In this document: one piece after another, positions 27,201 to 38,900 of the stretch
Position numbering within the stretch: the first letter of the stretch is position 1
Layout of the letters: each line of letters starts with the position of its first letter
Source: Caprimulgus europaeus
Lineage: Eukaryota > Chordata > Aves > Caprimulgiformes > Caprimulgidae
NCBI GenBank assembly: GCA_907165065.1
Contig: OU015523.1
Span: forward strand, 13,577,834-13,641,833
Direction of reading: 5' to 3'
Length of the DNA stretch: 64,000 bases
Translations under genes and position numbers: made by a program
Notes under the pieces: model-generated
Told to the model about the DNA's origin: nothing
Databases searched by the model: none
Seen by the model: only the letters and a program-made list of their open reading frames with translations

Positions 27201-30200
27201 TTTATTTCACATACTCAGATTTTCTTTTGTTCTCTTTTTAACACATTTCTGCCACCATTACTGTCTCACTTACAGTATGAATGTCTCTCCTGCTGTCTCA
27301 TACAAGCTGAAATAACAGCCTTAAAGTATAGCCAGAAAAAGACACTTTTAATTGTAAATTCTGGTTTTCCAGTATGAAGTGTCTGCAGCATGGCTGGATT
27401 TTATTTAGATTGCAAACTTTAATGTTAGAAAGTGACTTTATAAGTTGCAGAGAGGTGAGCACACTGACAGAACTGAATAATGAACTCAAGCTTTTAGTCT
27501 TCACATTCAAAGCGGAATATACCTTTGCAGTTCCTAGTTTTTAATTTTCTTACCATCGTTTAATTCTCTTTAGCCTTCTCCAGTATCCTTTCAAGCAGTC
27601 ATTCAAGACAGCTGATTTTGAAGACAAAGGAAAGGCATTAAAACTCACTTAGTTAAAGATATGGTGTGATACAATACCCTTTTGAAAATCATAAATGAAG
27701 CTGAAGAATAGGGGGAACAACTGGACAAACAAAGAACTGGATTAAGGAGAGAAAGCAAAAGGCGGTGTTAAAGGTGTCAGGTTGAAGCTAAATTGCTAGC
27801 AATGTTTCTCAGCAGATGATTTTTATGATAATTCTGTCTAATGGTTTTACTAATTTGTATCAGGAGTGTGTGAGGAAATTTGTTAAAAGCAGGAAGAATA
27901 TAGCATGATTCATATAAAGAATGGAAATGTCACACAAAAAGAACGAGGTGACCTTGGTGAGTAGATTGGTAGATGTGTGCTGAAATTCAGCAGCCTAAAA
28001 TGTAATAACAATAAAAACAGGTAGTACAACAAATTTAGGCAGGAAATGAGAATGGAGACTTTTGCCTCAGTCAGGATTAAAATCAGCCTTTCAATAAAGT
28101 AGGTGCTTTTTTGAGTGCTCAGATTGTTTCTGAAAAGTGTTTCATGATGCCATGCCTGCAAAAAAAGGCACTTTGATGCAGTGATGTAGGGGTCTTTTCT
28201 GAGGATTTGTTTCTGCCCTCACGTAAATGGGCTATGTCTCAAGATAAACATGACTTTGTAGAAGAAAGGATGGGTACAGTTCTTTAATGAAGGAATTAGT
28301 TGGTGTTTAAATGATGTGTTAGAGTCATCCAGCTTGCCGATTAATCACCACTGGCCAAATCCTCAACTGATAATAAATCATCACTGAACTTAACAAGCTG
28401 TCACATATTCTATCAGTCTGGCTGTAAACTTTAAACTTGTTATAGCAACTTCTGTGTGCAAAGTAAGCCGATCTTCATCCTTGCAGAATGTAGCTGGAAC
28501 AGATGAGGGGAAAAGGGATTTGCACTGGATGCCGAAGTGGCTCGGGTAGTATTTCTTTCAGAGTTGCACCGTGACACTGTGTGTAACAAAGTGCAAAGGC
28601 CCCCCACTTCTCGGTATAGAAACAGATATAGAATGTTTTATATTCTGTTCTGCATGCTGAACTTGGCCTTTTACTCTCTTCCACGTGAGAAGAAGAATAA
28701 AGTAAGTTGTACTGTTTATGCTTAAGTGGCATTTTCCTGCTATTCTGAACAAAAATAGATCATTGACTGCAAACGGGAGGTTGTATGCCTTCTTTTTCAT
28801 ACTTTGTGGAGAGCAGATAAAGGGCTGCTGTGAAAACATGCTTACAACCTCACTTTTATATGGTTAAAATCTCAGTCATACCTGGTTTACTGTTTAACTT
28901 TAGTATGGTACTTTTTTCCCCCAGCATTTTCTTACTCAACACAAAGATAAGACAGCATAAGAAGATTCCCTACACTTTTTTCTTATGAATGATTGTACCT
29001 CTGCATACTAAATTCATCAACTGTGAGTTTTAAGTAGCATGTACTTCTACAAGTGCATTGCCAATTAAAGAATATCTGCTTTGTAGTCATGGAGTTTGTA
29101 GTCAACTTGCAAGACTGAACTTCCTTGTTTCCATGGCTTTGAAACTAGACACAAACATCACATTTGGACCACAGCAAAGTGAAATGATAATGTCACAAGG
29201 ACATGCTTTGAGGACTATACTCGGGCAATTTAGATGTCTTCTGAGAAAATTTTTGCTTAAGTTAATAGTACAGAATTCTATTTTAAGCCTTTTGGTAAGA
29301 AAAACAGGCTGTTTGGATTCAGGTGATTTTAGGGTAAAAGAAGTCAGAATTATTCCAGCACATAGACCCAAAGGAGCAGCAAAGAAATAGTGAAATGGAG
29401 ACAAAAAGTTTGCCAGAATAGTTTTTTAGGCTTTTTTTTTTTTTTTTTTTTTTTAATCTGGAGCAACATTCCACAGTAAACTAGAATAGGAAGCAACAGA
29501 GACAGGAGCACTGAAACAGATTAGGACAGAGAAATTAAGAAGACAATGAAACATTAGTACATTAGTGAAAGAGAATTTACAAGAATTTACAAGGGCAGAA
29601 ATTCAATGAAAGCAGTAGCTTTCAAGAAAGTTATATATGCAGGTAAACTCGAACTCTAGACAGGTTACTTTGTAAATCTGCTTCACCTTTATTCACCTCA
29701 TACACTCTAATTCCAGCACTGATGCAGTGCCACTGAGTTCAGTGTTTTACTATTGAGAAAACTGAACTAACCATAGGGAATCACATCTCATTACTGACCA
29801 TGGATTTCTTGCAGCTTCCTCTGAAGCACTTGGTCCCATCTCTTGTCACAGGATACTACTGCAGATGCAGGACTTACACAGTCCAACATTGCAAGTGTTA
29901 ATCCAAGAAAAGGAGGTTTGTTTTATGAACCTCTCATAGAAGATCTTGCCTTCCTTTATCCCCCTTCCTTTGGAGTAAGTACACAACCACCTGAGGTGTC
30001 CTGTCTGCTTACTTAAACTAAGTGTTACCAAAAAGGTTTTGAGTCTTTTCCATTGCTGCTACTATAAGAATTGTCGCAGAAGGATTGTTAATAGAGATCA
30101 TGCACCAGTAGCTTCAGTAGCATATTATCCAGCTCACCTGGGGGCAGATCTAGATATGACAATCATGGAGTGACCTCAGCCTTGTTTCTGAGCTACCCCT

Positions 30201-32158
30201 TCTGCTGTTTTAAAAGCTAACCAAACCACACAAAACAGCATGGTAAGGAAATGTTAAGGAAAATGCTAATGCAGATAAAGCCTGGTTACACACAACAGGT
30301 TTTGCATGACCTTATTTCATTCAGAGTAGCTTGCTCTACTCTTCAGAAGAGGGGCACATAGTTTCTTCTGAGCTTCATACAACACTAAAATTCTCTGTAC
30401 AGACTACACACATGGGATCAGCTTGACCCATTTAGCCTGTGATCTCTGAAGAAAAAAACCTTGATCTTGCTCAGAACAGTTCCCCTAATATAGAAGGAAA
30501 CAAGTGTAAGGGCAGTGTTAGCTAAAAGCTTCCTATCAAATGTGGGCTGCTTTTTATTGGGAGGGGAGGGGAAAGTTCAGGCATGAAATTAGATGTTACC
30601 TGAACAACTTTTCCTCTGCTGTTTGAAGGGGAATATAACTGATTCACTAAGACACCAGGAAGTTAAAAAACAATTACCTTTTGGGTGAAAACCAAAACTT
30701 TTTAGCACTGTAATTTTTTTATATTTCTAGCAAAGTCCATTCTTAAAAAGAATTTTTGCCAGTAGGATTCCCCTTTGTCTCCCGTATTTTCTTCAACATT
30801 TTCTGACATTTCCATACTCCTTTATTTTTTAAGCAGCTGTATTAAAAAATGTAGATTGTCTCTGATGCTACCATAATATGTTTGCAAGACCCTGAGCAGG
30901 TTCCTCAGTATTCTTCTGAGATAGTTCTTTACCTACAGAATAGGGACAGGTTTTTTACCTCCAGTGTGCCTGTTGATAGGTTACTGATGCAAAGTTTAAT
31001 AGAGTTTGTCAATGTTTTTTCCAGTGGGTAGCACTGCGGTAACTATTCTGGATCTCTCATTTGATCAGCCAGACACATTATAGAAGAGTGTTCCCTCACT
31101 GCCAACAATGACTGCATCCGTTTTGCTTTAAAATATCACCCAGGAGCCATTTGTATTTTCTGGCCAAGTGGAGTGGAATAACTCATGTCCATGCAGTTTA
31201 GTTCTACTTGTCCATAATAGGAATGGACACATGCACATTACCTACTATTCAGAGATGTCCCTAGTTTGATTTGGATCTCACAGACCTATCTGCCTTTTCC
31301 CTTTATACACAGACAGTTTAGGTTTCTGGAACTGCTGCTCAAATCCCTGGTTTCATTACCAAGTCCATGGATTGCTGTGTGGTGTCTGGAAGAACTCAAG
31401 CTCTAGAAACCTGAATGAACCATATGTGGAAGACATTAACTGCCATAGCTAGAGTACATTAGAACTAAGCCAACTACACTAGAAGACAGGGTTAGAAAGG
31501 CTTAGGAGTGCCACTGTCTTTGGCACAAAAGCCTTTCCCACTCTTGATAGTGACCATGCCCATTAGCCTCAGAATGAAATTCCAGAACCTGCTCCCTGCT
31601 GACAGTGCATCAGTGATCCTCCGCCACTCCTCAGAAAGATGCAAGAGATCCCTGCCCTATTCAGAGTATCTGCAGCCTCTCTTTGTCAGAAACAACTTGG
31701 CCAAAAGCTTCAAGTTCACAAACACTTTCCCAGGCATATTTTTAATGTATCAAATGGATCAGTTTCTCAGATGATAAGGATTTAGAGGTCTGAGTCAAAA
31801 GGCTATTTGTGACAAATGGTACATTCCCAGCAAAGGATCACTAAATAATTGCCTACATGGAAGTCACAGGGATAGCGACTGGCAGCCTGGTGACCACTAA
31901 GAAGAGCAGAGCAGGAGTTCATATTGGGCAAGCATGTTTCAGTTGTGCTTCATAATTTTTATCAATTAAAGAAAGTCACAGCATGATGCATAGCTTTTAT
32001 AGAAATAAAATATCTGTGCATGTTTCCTTTTCTTCCATCCCAATGGCTGATTGGTGCCAGTTAGACTCACCTACTGTTCTCGTGATCCTGGTGATGGTGA
32101 GCAGCACAAAAACACACAGAGTCTTCCCAGCAATCTTCATGTTGACCCTTGCTTTCAT
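15165..32158 (-). CDS. CD200R1: CD200 receptor gene A, complete, six coding exons
   Basis: Coding exons join as 32158-32071, 19671-19363, 18750-18499, 17679-17580, 16640-16589 and 15287-15165. They total 924 nt, giving 307 residues plus stop, close to mammalian CD200R1 (about 325). All introns are GT-AG and the phases match (1, 1, 1, 2, 0). The product reads as a type I membrane glycoprotein: signal peptide (1 to about 29), Ig V domain (30-133), Ig C2-like domain (133-216), transmembrane helix (about 220-244) and a cytoplasmic tail of about 63 residues with tyrosines at 276, 279 and 287. In mammals CD200R is a myeloid inhibitory receptor that binds CD200 and signals through tail tyrosines to Dok adaptors; the same role is inferred here. 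The ectodomain carries about a dozen N-glycosylation sequons. Identification rests on domain order, the PYxxY-type tail and recalled family resemblance, not on a database search. Confidence 0.9.
15288..16588 (-). other. Gene A intron 5
   Basis: Phase-0 intron of 1.3 kb between the juxtamembrane and tail exons. I see no repeat, exon or RNA gene in it. Confidence 0.75.
16589..16640 (-). CDS. CD200R1: CD200R gene A exon 5: juxtamembrane exon
   Basis: This small exon of 52 nt completes an arginine codon and then encodes CHKTKPPETAPTHSPQ, a basic then proline-rich cytoplasmic linker. Its acceptor (TTTTCTTTTCCACAG) has a strong pyrimidine tract and its donor is GTAAGG. The phases (2 in, 0 out) are exactly those needed to join the transmembrane exon to the tail exon. 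This is the main support, since the peptide itself is not diagnostic. Confidence 0.78.
16641..17579 (-). other. Gene A intron 4
   Basis: Phase-2 intron of about 0.94 kb between the transmembrane and juxtamembrane exons. Nothing else was recognised in it. Confidence 0.75.
17580..17679 (-). CDS. CD200R1: CD200R gene A exon 4: transmembrane segment
   Basis: The 100-nt exon has acceptor TTTTTAG and donor GTATGT. It enters in phase 1 and leaves in phase 2. It encodes NNGF followed by a hydrophobic stretch of about 24 residues (ILHVCITVCFLSIITLTVAI and on) that ends in CYFKLHSNR. The only basic residue is a lysine at the cytoplasmic edge, not in the membrane core. That fits an inhibitory receptor signalling through its own tail, rather than one relying on a DAP12-type adaptor. 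It starts with the same AGAACAAT as the gene B transmembrane exon but is otherwise strongly diverged from it. Confidence 0.87.
17680..18498 (-). other. Gene A intron 3
   Basis: Phase-1 intron of 819 bp between the C-domain and transmembrane exons. Apart from the last few dozen bases next to the C exon it shows no evident similarity to the equivalent gene B intron. That marks one edge of the conserved A/B block. Confidence 0.8.
18499..18750 (-). CDS. CD200R1: CD200R gene A exon 3: Ig C2-like domain
   Basis: The 252-nt exon has acceptor CTTTGCAG and donor GTAAGC, both in phase 1. It encodes the membrane-proximal Ig domain. The B-strand cysteine is in GNLVCEAAAGKPAA, the core tryptophan in QISWVLEN, and the F-strand cysteine in NTTCIVSHP. 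A further cysteine lies in YCDDHG near the start and another in IACRPS near the end. The domain is heavily N-glycosylated by prediction (NNS/NST, NGT, NMT, NTT, NQS). It is nearly identical to the gene B copy, with a single conservative T-to-S change near the start. Confidence 0.93.
18751..19362 (-). other. Gene A intron 2, inside the A/B near-identical block
   Basis: Phase-1 intron of 612 bp between the V and C exons. By eye it is about 97% identical to the 615-bp intron of gene B (62893-63507), differing by scattered substitutions and a small indel. Intron identity as high as exon identity points to recent duplication or gene conversion rather than selection on protein alone. Confidence 0.88.
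19363..19671 (-). CDS. CD200R1: CD200R gene A exon 2: Ig V domain
   Basis: The 309-nt exon has acceptor TTCCTTCAG and donor GTAAGG, both in phase 1. It encodes the N-terminal V-set domain. The strand-B cysteine is in SSVLTCPP, the core tryptophan in MVTWKINP, and the strand-F cysteine in EGNYTCEV. Two extra cysteines (PCTLGY and TNCTDS) fit the second disulfide typical of CD200R-family V domains. Sequons are visible at NNS, NSS, NTT, NKT, NCT and NYT. In mammals this domain makes the contact with CD200. It differs from the gene B copy at only 8 of 309 bases. Confidence 0.93.
19672..32070 (-). other. Gene A intron 1 (12.4 kb)
   Basis: Phase-1 intron joining the signal-peptide exon to the V exon. 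It contains homopolymer runs (A15 at 24641-24655, T23 at 29432-29454) and no repeat element I can name. The 135 bp next to the V exon (to about 19807) still match gene B; beyond that the similarity ends. I found no other coding exon on either strand. Confidence 0.75.
29432..29454. repeat. T23 homopolymer in gene A intron 1
   Basis: A run of 23 T. It could be a retrocopy tail on the minus strand, but the adjoining sequence is not a recognisable gene copy. Confidence 0.9.
32071..32158 (-). CDS. CD200R1: CD200R gene A exon 1: start codon and signal peptide
   Basis: This exon encodes 29 codons plus one base and ends in phase 1 at a good donor (GTGAGT). That phase matches the V-domain exon 12.4 kb away. 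Two in-frame ATGs are possible: 32156-32158 (G at -3) and 32138-32140 (A at -3). Starting at the second gives a compact signal peptide with basic residues (KIAGK) followed by the hydrophobic core TLCVFVLLTI. I chose the first ATG as the longest frame; the second may be the one used. The exon is too short to stand out as an open reading frame. It was found by matching signal-peptide character, splice donor and phase. Confidence 0.82.
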
Positions 32159-32500
32159 GGCTCAGGCAGCTCCGTCACTCCATCCATCCTGCCACCACCC
32201 TAGCTGTGGTCAGGGGGAGTATTTCTTGCCTGCCAGCACATCCTCAGCAGCCAATGTCAGTGTTTTCTCACCCTCCTTCCCACTCCTCTCCTCTTGCTGT
32301 GCGTGCTCCTGACCGACTGGCTCCTCAAAGCTGGAGAGGTTCCTCCTTCTGACTTTTCAGAGCACTAGGCTTCCTGTGCTGAGAGCCCAGGCGAACGCTG
32401 AGGAAGCAGATTGAACAACTCTGCCTTCCGTTCATTGGCTCTCCTCAGGAGGCTGATGAGTGAAGATAAACCCTGCAGCAGAGCTCAGAGGGGGTAAAAG
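32159..32500 (-). promoter_or_regulatory. Gene A 5' UTR and promoter-proximal region
   Basis: This lies immediately upstream of the start codon. It is richer in G+C than its surroundings and has no obvious TATA box. On the minus strand it contains ACAGGAAGC (plus-strand positions 32369-32377), an ETS-type GGAA core of the kind bound by PU.1 and relatives in myeloid genes. Two diverged relatives of this region, at about 45320-45545 and 54295-54540, keep this same core. No transcription start site can be fixed from sequence alone. Confidence 0.5.
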
Positions 32501-32586
32501 CAGAGGAGATTATTCAAGGCTGAGTTTAATATCAAAAAGGAAATCTTAGTCTTGGGAAACTAGAGAGAAACTTATTCATGTTTGTC

Positions 32587-32641
32587 ACTACTACTGCTAC
32601 TGCTACTGCTACTGCTACTGCTACTGCTACTGCTACTGCTA
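32587..32641. repeat. (CTACTG)n microsatellite upstream of gene A
   Basis: About eight to nine perfect copies of the hexamer CTACTG lie some 430 bp upstream of the gene A start codon. Perfect copies imply recent expansion and probable length variation between individuals. Confidence 0.95.
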
Positions 32642-34131
32642 TTTCTTTGTGACTTCTTTGTCACTACCTCCCAGAAAATTCATGTCTCCCTCAAAAAACT
32701 GAGCAGTCTAAAGTCTTCTCTGTAAGTGACATTTTTAATGATTTCTCCCTTCAGTAGAAGCTTAGCTACTGGCATCTTGAACAACAAGGCTTTCCAGACC
32801 CTGGGGGGACAGACTGAGTTTTGAAGGGAAAGAAAAGACTGTTTTACCTACTTTTCAACAGAAATAATGCAGAAATTGAAGCTGGCCTACATCTCTCACT
32901 GAAAACCTGTTTGGGTTGGTTTTGGGTTTTTTTTCAGAATACTGTTGTGTGGGTTTTTTTTTTTTTTAAATAATACTGTACCTGTTTCCTCGCTTCCTCA
33001 CTCATGTACTAATTTCAGATTCAGGCCTGCTTTTCCTTTCTTAAGCCACAGCACTTCCCCAGCACAGGTCTGTGGGCCAGCAGTAGAGAAAAGGCCTCAG
33101 CTGTTGAAAACTACAAGTCAGAAGAATTACCTCTGAGGACAGAGATGTAAGAGGCACAAACAGAAAAGAGATCAAAGTCGGCAGGAAATGGAACTGCTCA
33201 GGAGCTAGGACTGCACCCCATGTTTGAACATCGGCAAGCTGAACTAATGACTGTAGTCTGATGTTCTGGCAATTTTGTTTGATCAGACTGGTGTTCAAAA
33301 ATGGTCTGCATCGATGCTTACTGGAAGAGAGGAGTGTGAATTAAGGTCTTATGTAAATACACAAAAATTTTAGAGACTGATAATGATCATATAAAGAACA
33401 GCAGGTCAGACAGAAATTCAGTGGGATCATCTTGGTCCCAGGACCACCTTAGTGACTACAGTTTTATGTGGGAGGGCATTCTCTATATTTTTTCCCCACT
33501 TGAGTTTTAAAATTCGATTTAACATTTTGACACTCCTCTGCACTGTTCTGAGGTTTTCGATATGCTGCTCACAGTAGCACTCTGGTTTATTTTCTGAATA
33601 TTCACCATTGATCTAGGAATTAGTAATGCTTGTGAACAGATAGCATAGCTGTATTTTAGACAAGGACATGGAGAGGAAGAAGTGGTGTTTATGTAGGTAC
33701 AGATTAAGACACGAGGCTGGAGAGAGAAGTAGGCAACACGTAAGCAGTATGAGGCTTCAGATGTAGAATAAATAGTGCTCAAGTTTGATGCAAACTGAAG
33801 AGGAAACTCAGGTGGTATAAATGTGCCGACACGTGGCTTACTGGATAGATGATTGCTGCGTGAATGTGAAAAAATGAAAAGATGCAATGGGATAGAAGAG
33901 ATTTTGGAAGACAGCAAACTATCTTCTAAATCAGAAAAGTCCTACTTTAAGTTTCACAGTAAAAGGTCTCTGCCATTCCTATAAGAATTAATTCATTTGG
34001 AACCAGAAGTTAGGCAGCTTGATTCTTTTGGCAGGCAAATACTATTTAAGATGTCATTAAGATGCTTTGGAAGCAACTTTCTGTTTGAATCCTGGATTTC
34101 TAGGGACAGGTGAGGGGCTCATATGAGAATG
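32642..34131. other. Intergenic, no gene seen
   Basis: AT-rich DNA upstream of gene A with a T14 run near 32954-32967. I see no coding signal or named repeat. Confidence 0.6.
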
Positions 34132-34300
34132 TGTGGTGGGTTGACCTTGGCTGGCTGCAAGGTGCCCACCAAGCTGTTCTTTTCATTCCCCCTCCTCAAC
34201 AGGACAAGGGGTAAAAAATATGACAAAAGGCTCATGGGTTGAGATAAGGACAGGGACATCATTCAGCAGTTACTGTCACAGGAAAAACAAGTTAGTCTTT
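34132..34300 (-). mobile_element. Truncated 3' end of an ERVL-like LTR
   Basis: Begins TGTGGTGGGTTGACCTTGGC, the complement of the 3' terminus of the solo LTR at 60511-61661. The match continues through the GAGATAAGGACAG block to about 34300, where it breaks into retroviral pol sequence. The rest of the LTR is missing, so the junction is a deletion or rearrangement. Confidence 0.75.
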
Positions 34301-35930
34301 CAGGCAGTAACATGGTTTACAGGGCACGTTTCTCCCCACCTGGTAGTTGCTTCCACCATGGTGTGTATGTAGCGCTTGCCTTGGCATGTTCTTGGCAGTG
34401 GTCCAATGCAGTCAGTTGACCAGGCCTCACCATACCAAAAACCCAACGACCACCCCTCTATTCCAGGGAGACTTTACTCGTGTGGCTCCCTTGATTGCAG
34501 GACATTTGATGTTTATGAGTGACCTGTGTGATAGCCCATATTGTCATGTCCACCCCTTGATCACGAGCCCATCTGTATGTTGCATCTCTCCCTAAATGTC
34601 CTGATGCTTCCTAGGCCCATAGAGCTAGAAATAGCTCACCCTATGCTTCCAGCCCAGATCCACCTGAGCTACTTGAACTCAGACAGCCTTGTCTACCTGT
34701 TCATTGTTTCAATATTCTTCAGTGGGGCGGCTTTGGGGTATGTGAGCATCTACATAATGTACCTTTAGTGCAATGTTTTCTACCCAGGCAGTGGTCTCTT
34801 GCCACAATGCAGCAGCCCAGGTGGGTTTACCTTTGTGCTACCTATCGGTCTTCCACGGCAGTAGCCACCTCCATGGGTATTAGCCACCATCCGTAAGTCA
34901 GTATAGGGACAGAGTACTGGCCACTTTTCATGTTCAGCAATCTTCAGGGCTATTCAGATTGCTTTCACTTCTGCCAACTGACTTGATTCAGCTTTTCCTT
35001 CAGCAGTTTCAATGACGTGCTGTTTGGGACTCCACACAGCGGCTTTCTACTTCCAATGGTTTCCTACAATATGACAGGATCCATCAGTAAACAGAACATA
35101 GCACCTTTCCTCTTCTGATAACTTATTATATTGTAGTGCCTCTTGGGCATGAGCCACCTCCTCAGGCAATACTCCAAAATCTCTGCCTTCTGGCCGGTCC
35201 ACGACTTCTTCCAGGATTTCTTGGCAGTTGGGTTTCCCCAGTCAAGCCCAGTGTGTGATCAACGCTACCCACTTACTCCATGTAGTGCTGGTTGCATGCT
35301 GTGCAGAGGAGGATGTTTCCTTTGAACATCCAGTGTAGCACTGGCAATCAGCAAGAGGGGGTATGCTTCTGTACCAACAGCTTGTGAAGCAGCTTGAACC
35401 CCCTCAGATGCTGCTCTTTTTCAGTGGGGGTGTAGTGGGCTTCTGATCCTCAATACCCCTGCCTCCAAAACACCAGTGGGAAACCTTGGGTTTCTCCTGA
35501 TGTGTTCTGCCAGAGGCTCCAGGTGAGAACATGCTCCCCGGCTGCAGTGTAGAGGATGTTTTGCACAGTTGGTCCTGTCTGGACAGACCCAATAGCTACC
35601 ACATGAGTCATCTCCTGTTTGATCTGCTCAAAGACTTGTTGCTCAAGGCCTGACGCAAAATACTTCTTCCTTTGGGTTACTCGGTAGAGAGGCCTCATGA
35701 GCTGACTGTAACCTGGAATATGCACTCTCCAGAATCCCACGAAGCCTAGGAAAGCTCATGTTTCTTTCTTGTTGGCTGGTGGAGACCTAGTTGGTGTCTT
35801 ATTGATCACATACATAGGGACGTGACAGCGTCTAGATATCTAAGGAGCACTGAGTCTGGGAAGTACTGCAACAGTTCCTTCTTCTACCTTGTGAAAATTC
35901 TGCTACAGGCAACAGAACTTGGGAAGTGAG
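34300..35930 (-). pseudogene. Degraded endogenous retrovirus pol fragment (ERVL-like)
   Basis: Read on the minus strand, the fragment contains, in order: the end of reverse transcriptase and the connection region (longest open piece 35740-35450, with IPGYSQL), an RNase H stretch (TDGS motif near 35080-35097) and the start of the integrase core (DCIGPLP near 34393-34422). It is broken by stops and frame changes and ends abruptly at the LTR remnant, so it is not functional. It lacks gag, protease and most of RT. Confidence 0.8.
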
Positions 35931-38900
35931 ATATGAGAAGGCTGTGGCAGGACATGACTGAAAACGTAAATTTACCACAAGAAGTGACGAATGCTTTATT
36001 TCTTATTCACTGGAACCTGTCCTCTCAGTTACACATTGAGAGCCAGGATCCCACAACACAGGGATTGACCCTGAGAAAGGCTAGAGTGGGACCAAGGGTG
36101 ACCTAGATGAAGAAATAATGCATGTGGAGGGAGGAAAGTTGTCAGAGTTTGCTGGCTACATCAGTGAGAAGTGTGTGTTTGATGGAAAGCAGGAGAAAGA
36201 TAACAGATAAACTGACTGTCATAGCTGCAGCTGAAACCTGAGAGATACTGAGGATGTAGATGTTGCCAACAAGGTGCAATTAAAGACACACTTGGAGTAA
36301 GTACATGTTTCCACACAGCAGCAGAGAAAACTCAAGCACTGTTTGTTTAAGGTGCTATGCAGAGCCATCACAGCCTTCCTGGAGACTGAACTTTCCCTGT
36401 CTTCTGTCTTCTGAGAGCACAGACCTAGGCTCTGCCTGTGGTTTTCCGTGTGGGTGATTGCAGACCCATTTGATGTTAATTATCATAATGTCATCAGATA
36501 TTATTTGACAAAGACACAGTCTGTGATCTGCTCTGTTTGAAGTGGTTTTACTCAGCCTTAAAGTCCTTGCTGACAGCAGATTCCATACTAATAACATTCA
36601 ACAAGAAGTGTGCAAGCTCTAAAGCTGGATTTTATTTAACAAGGTGCAGATAGAAACTAAGTTCTTTCCAGGAACTTCATTTCCAATTATGACATGAATA
36701 TCAGAGTACTGGAACCTCAGCTAGTATAAATGTTTAAGCTGGCCTAGTTCTCTTGACTTCTCATGGAGCTACCATGACTTTCTCCATGTGAGAATTCTCC
36801 CTGCTGTCTCTTTCTATGATGCCAGCTGAGGATCCTAAATCTTGGGACCATACAGGTAGCTCAACAGGCTATGCATAAATGAGCAAATCCAATTATATCT
36901 GAAGCTGTGAATGGTTCTGGAAAAGCATCATGATGCTCTGGGTACTGAGTGATCTATTTTATTCACTGAGTAAGTGCACATCCCAGCAATGAAATACAAG
37001 GATTTTGTCTGGCAGTTTGGCAAGGGAAATTAAGGCTGGATTACATTATGCAATGGCCTTGTTTGATGTCTAGGTTATTAAAACAACTTTAATTCTTTCA
37101 GAGATATCAGTATGTGTCACACTTGTCGGTGAATTTCCTACCTTTTGATGATCTGTCTTAGAGCCTAGAACTTATTACGTTTATACTGAAGGAAAAATAA
37201 TTTTGTAAGATTTATTTGCATACCCAGTAAAAAAATACATTAATTTTGCATATGGGGGTATGTGAAAGAGAAAGCAAAAGTATTGGATAGCATCACTTCT
37301 TGTGTGGGCAGATGCAAAACTTCTCCCATATCTACCTTGCTGATGCACTTTTCTCTGACTGCCTGTTCCTATGACTATTCCAGTTCTTAATTCTAACAGA
37401 GTTCATCCAGTCTACCTGGAATATGATTGACAGGTCTGCCCAAAACTTCATTGTCTGAATGACTGCAGTTGCAGGCTCTGTAATTTCAGCTCTTGCTTTC
37501 AGCATGCCATGAGGAGCAGTGTGCAGTGGTCATTTCCCAGCCCATTGGTCCAACTGCCTGGCAAGTCCCTGAGTAGAATGGCATAATGAGGTAGGCTGGC
37601 TATGGAGATAATATTTATAACCTTTGTGACAGTTAAGTGACATATTATGCTTGTAAAGCTGCTTCCTGGTTGTTCTGTGGTTGAATGTTGTTTATTCCTG
37701 GAAACACCCACACACCGGAGAGTCCTGATGAGAATATGGTTTATTTTACACAACTACTGGAGGGTAGGTAAGGCTGAGGTGAAGCTCACATTCCCAGAGT
37801 CCCTCTCCCTTCAGGGAAGCTTGCATTTAATAGCCAGACTGAAATTGGAGGACCCGCCTTCAAATTCAGAGCCGTTGTGCACCATTTATACACATATGTA
37901 GGTAAAGAAAATATTACCCATATTTCAAAGTATTTGTGGGGGTGCTGGGTGTAGGGGCTAAATGTACTACACACCTGCCTGCAGCCTAGTCTGAAATTGT
38001 GTTTCCCATCACTCCTTGGATTCCTGTCTCTATAGCTTCTGCAGGCCAAGTCTGTGCTGGGCAGTTGCTGACTGCAGAGCTCGCTGAGCTAGCGTTGAGC
38101 TAGCTTCAGAAATAGAAGTGGTGCAGTCCAGTCAGCACAGCACAGCACCTAGCCAGGACACAGCAACTTGTTCATGTAACTAACTGCTACCTGGTAGGGA
38201 TGAATGCTTCCACTCAATGCAATGCAATGGTGTATCAGCTTACTTGGAGCTAGTTCTGGCGTCACTGACATATGCAGAAGGCACACAGCTCCTGCTGGTT
38301 TGAAATGTTGTGGCTCTCTTGAACTCAGCATTAAGATCATTAAAATGTGTGATGTTCACTTGTCCCAGACTCCTGCACAGGCTACAATGCCCAGGAGCTT
38401 CACCTTGTGATTGCATCGTGGTTACGTTCTAGCCTACCTCCCAGCAAGGCTTCCCTTGAACCCTGCTCCAGATTGTGCAAAGAAGACTGGGCTCACTTGG
38501 AGAAGTGCACTGAGAGCAGATGACTGAAAAGTGGGGAGGAAGTGACTCAGAAGACCGGATGAACTACGACAGATTTTTGATGAGAGGAAAGGAGCAGGAA
38601 CCTCCAGATGAGCCTTAGCTCCCCTCTGTGCTGGATATTCAAAGCACTGGAGTCAGCCCCTCTTTTCTTTGTTCAGGAGGTTGCACAGAACTATGTAATT
38701 GTTAAGGCTCTGCTTGAACAATAGCAAGAAGGTGTTTCACTTCTCTGATTCCTTAAATGCTGAAATCCTTGGCTTGAGGAGTAAACAGGATATCTTCACT
38801 TGACAGCAAAGCCTGAGGCTATTTCTTTGCAATTGAGTTGCTTCCTAGAAATCTTCCAGTCGAGGGTGGGCGAGCTAAGGATATGAAGGAGGAAGTTCTG

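Noticed and set aside
29432-29454. T23 run as the tail of a processed pseudogene on the minus strand
   Set aside because: Adjoining sequence at 29455-30100 shows no recognisable coding similarity and no target duplication was found.
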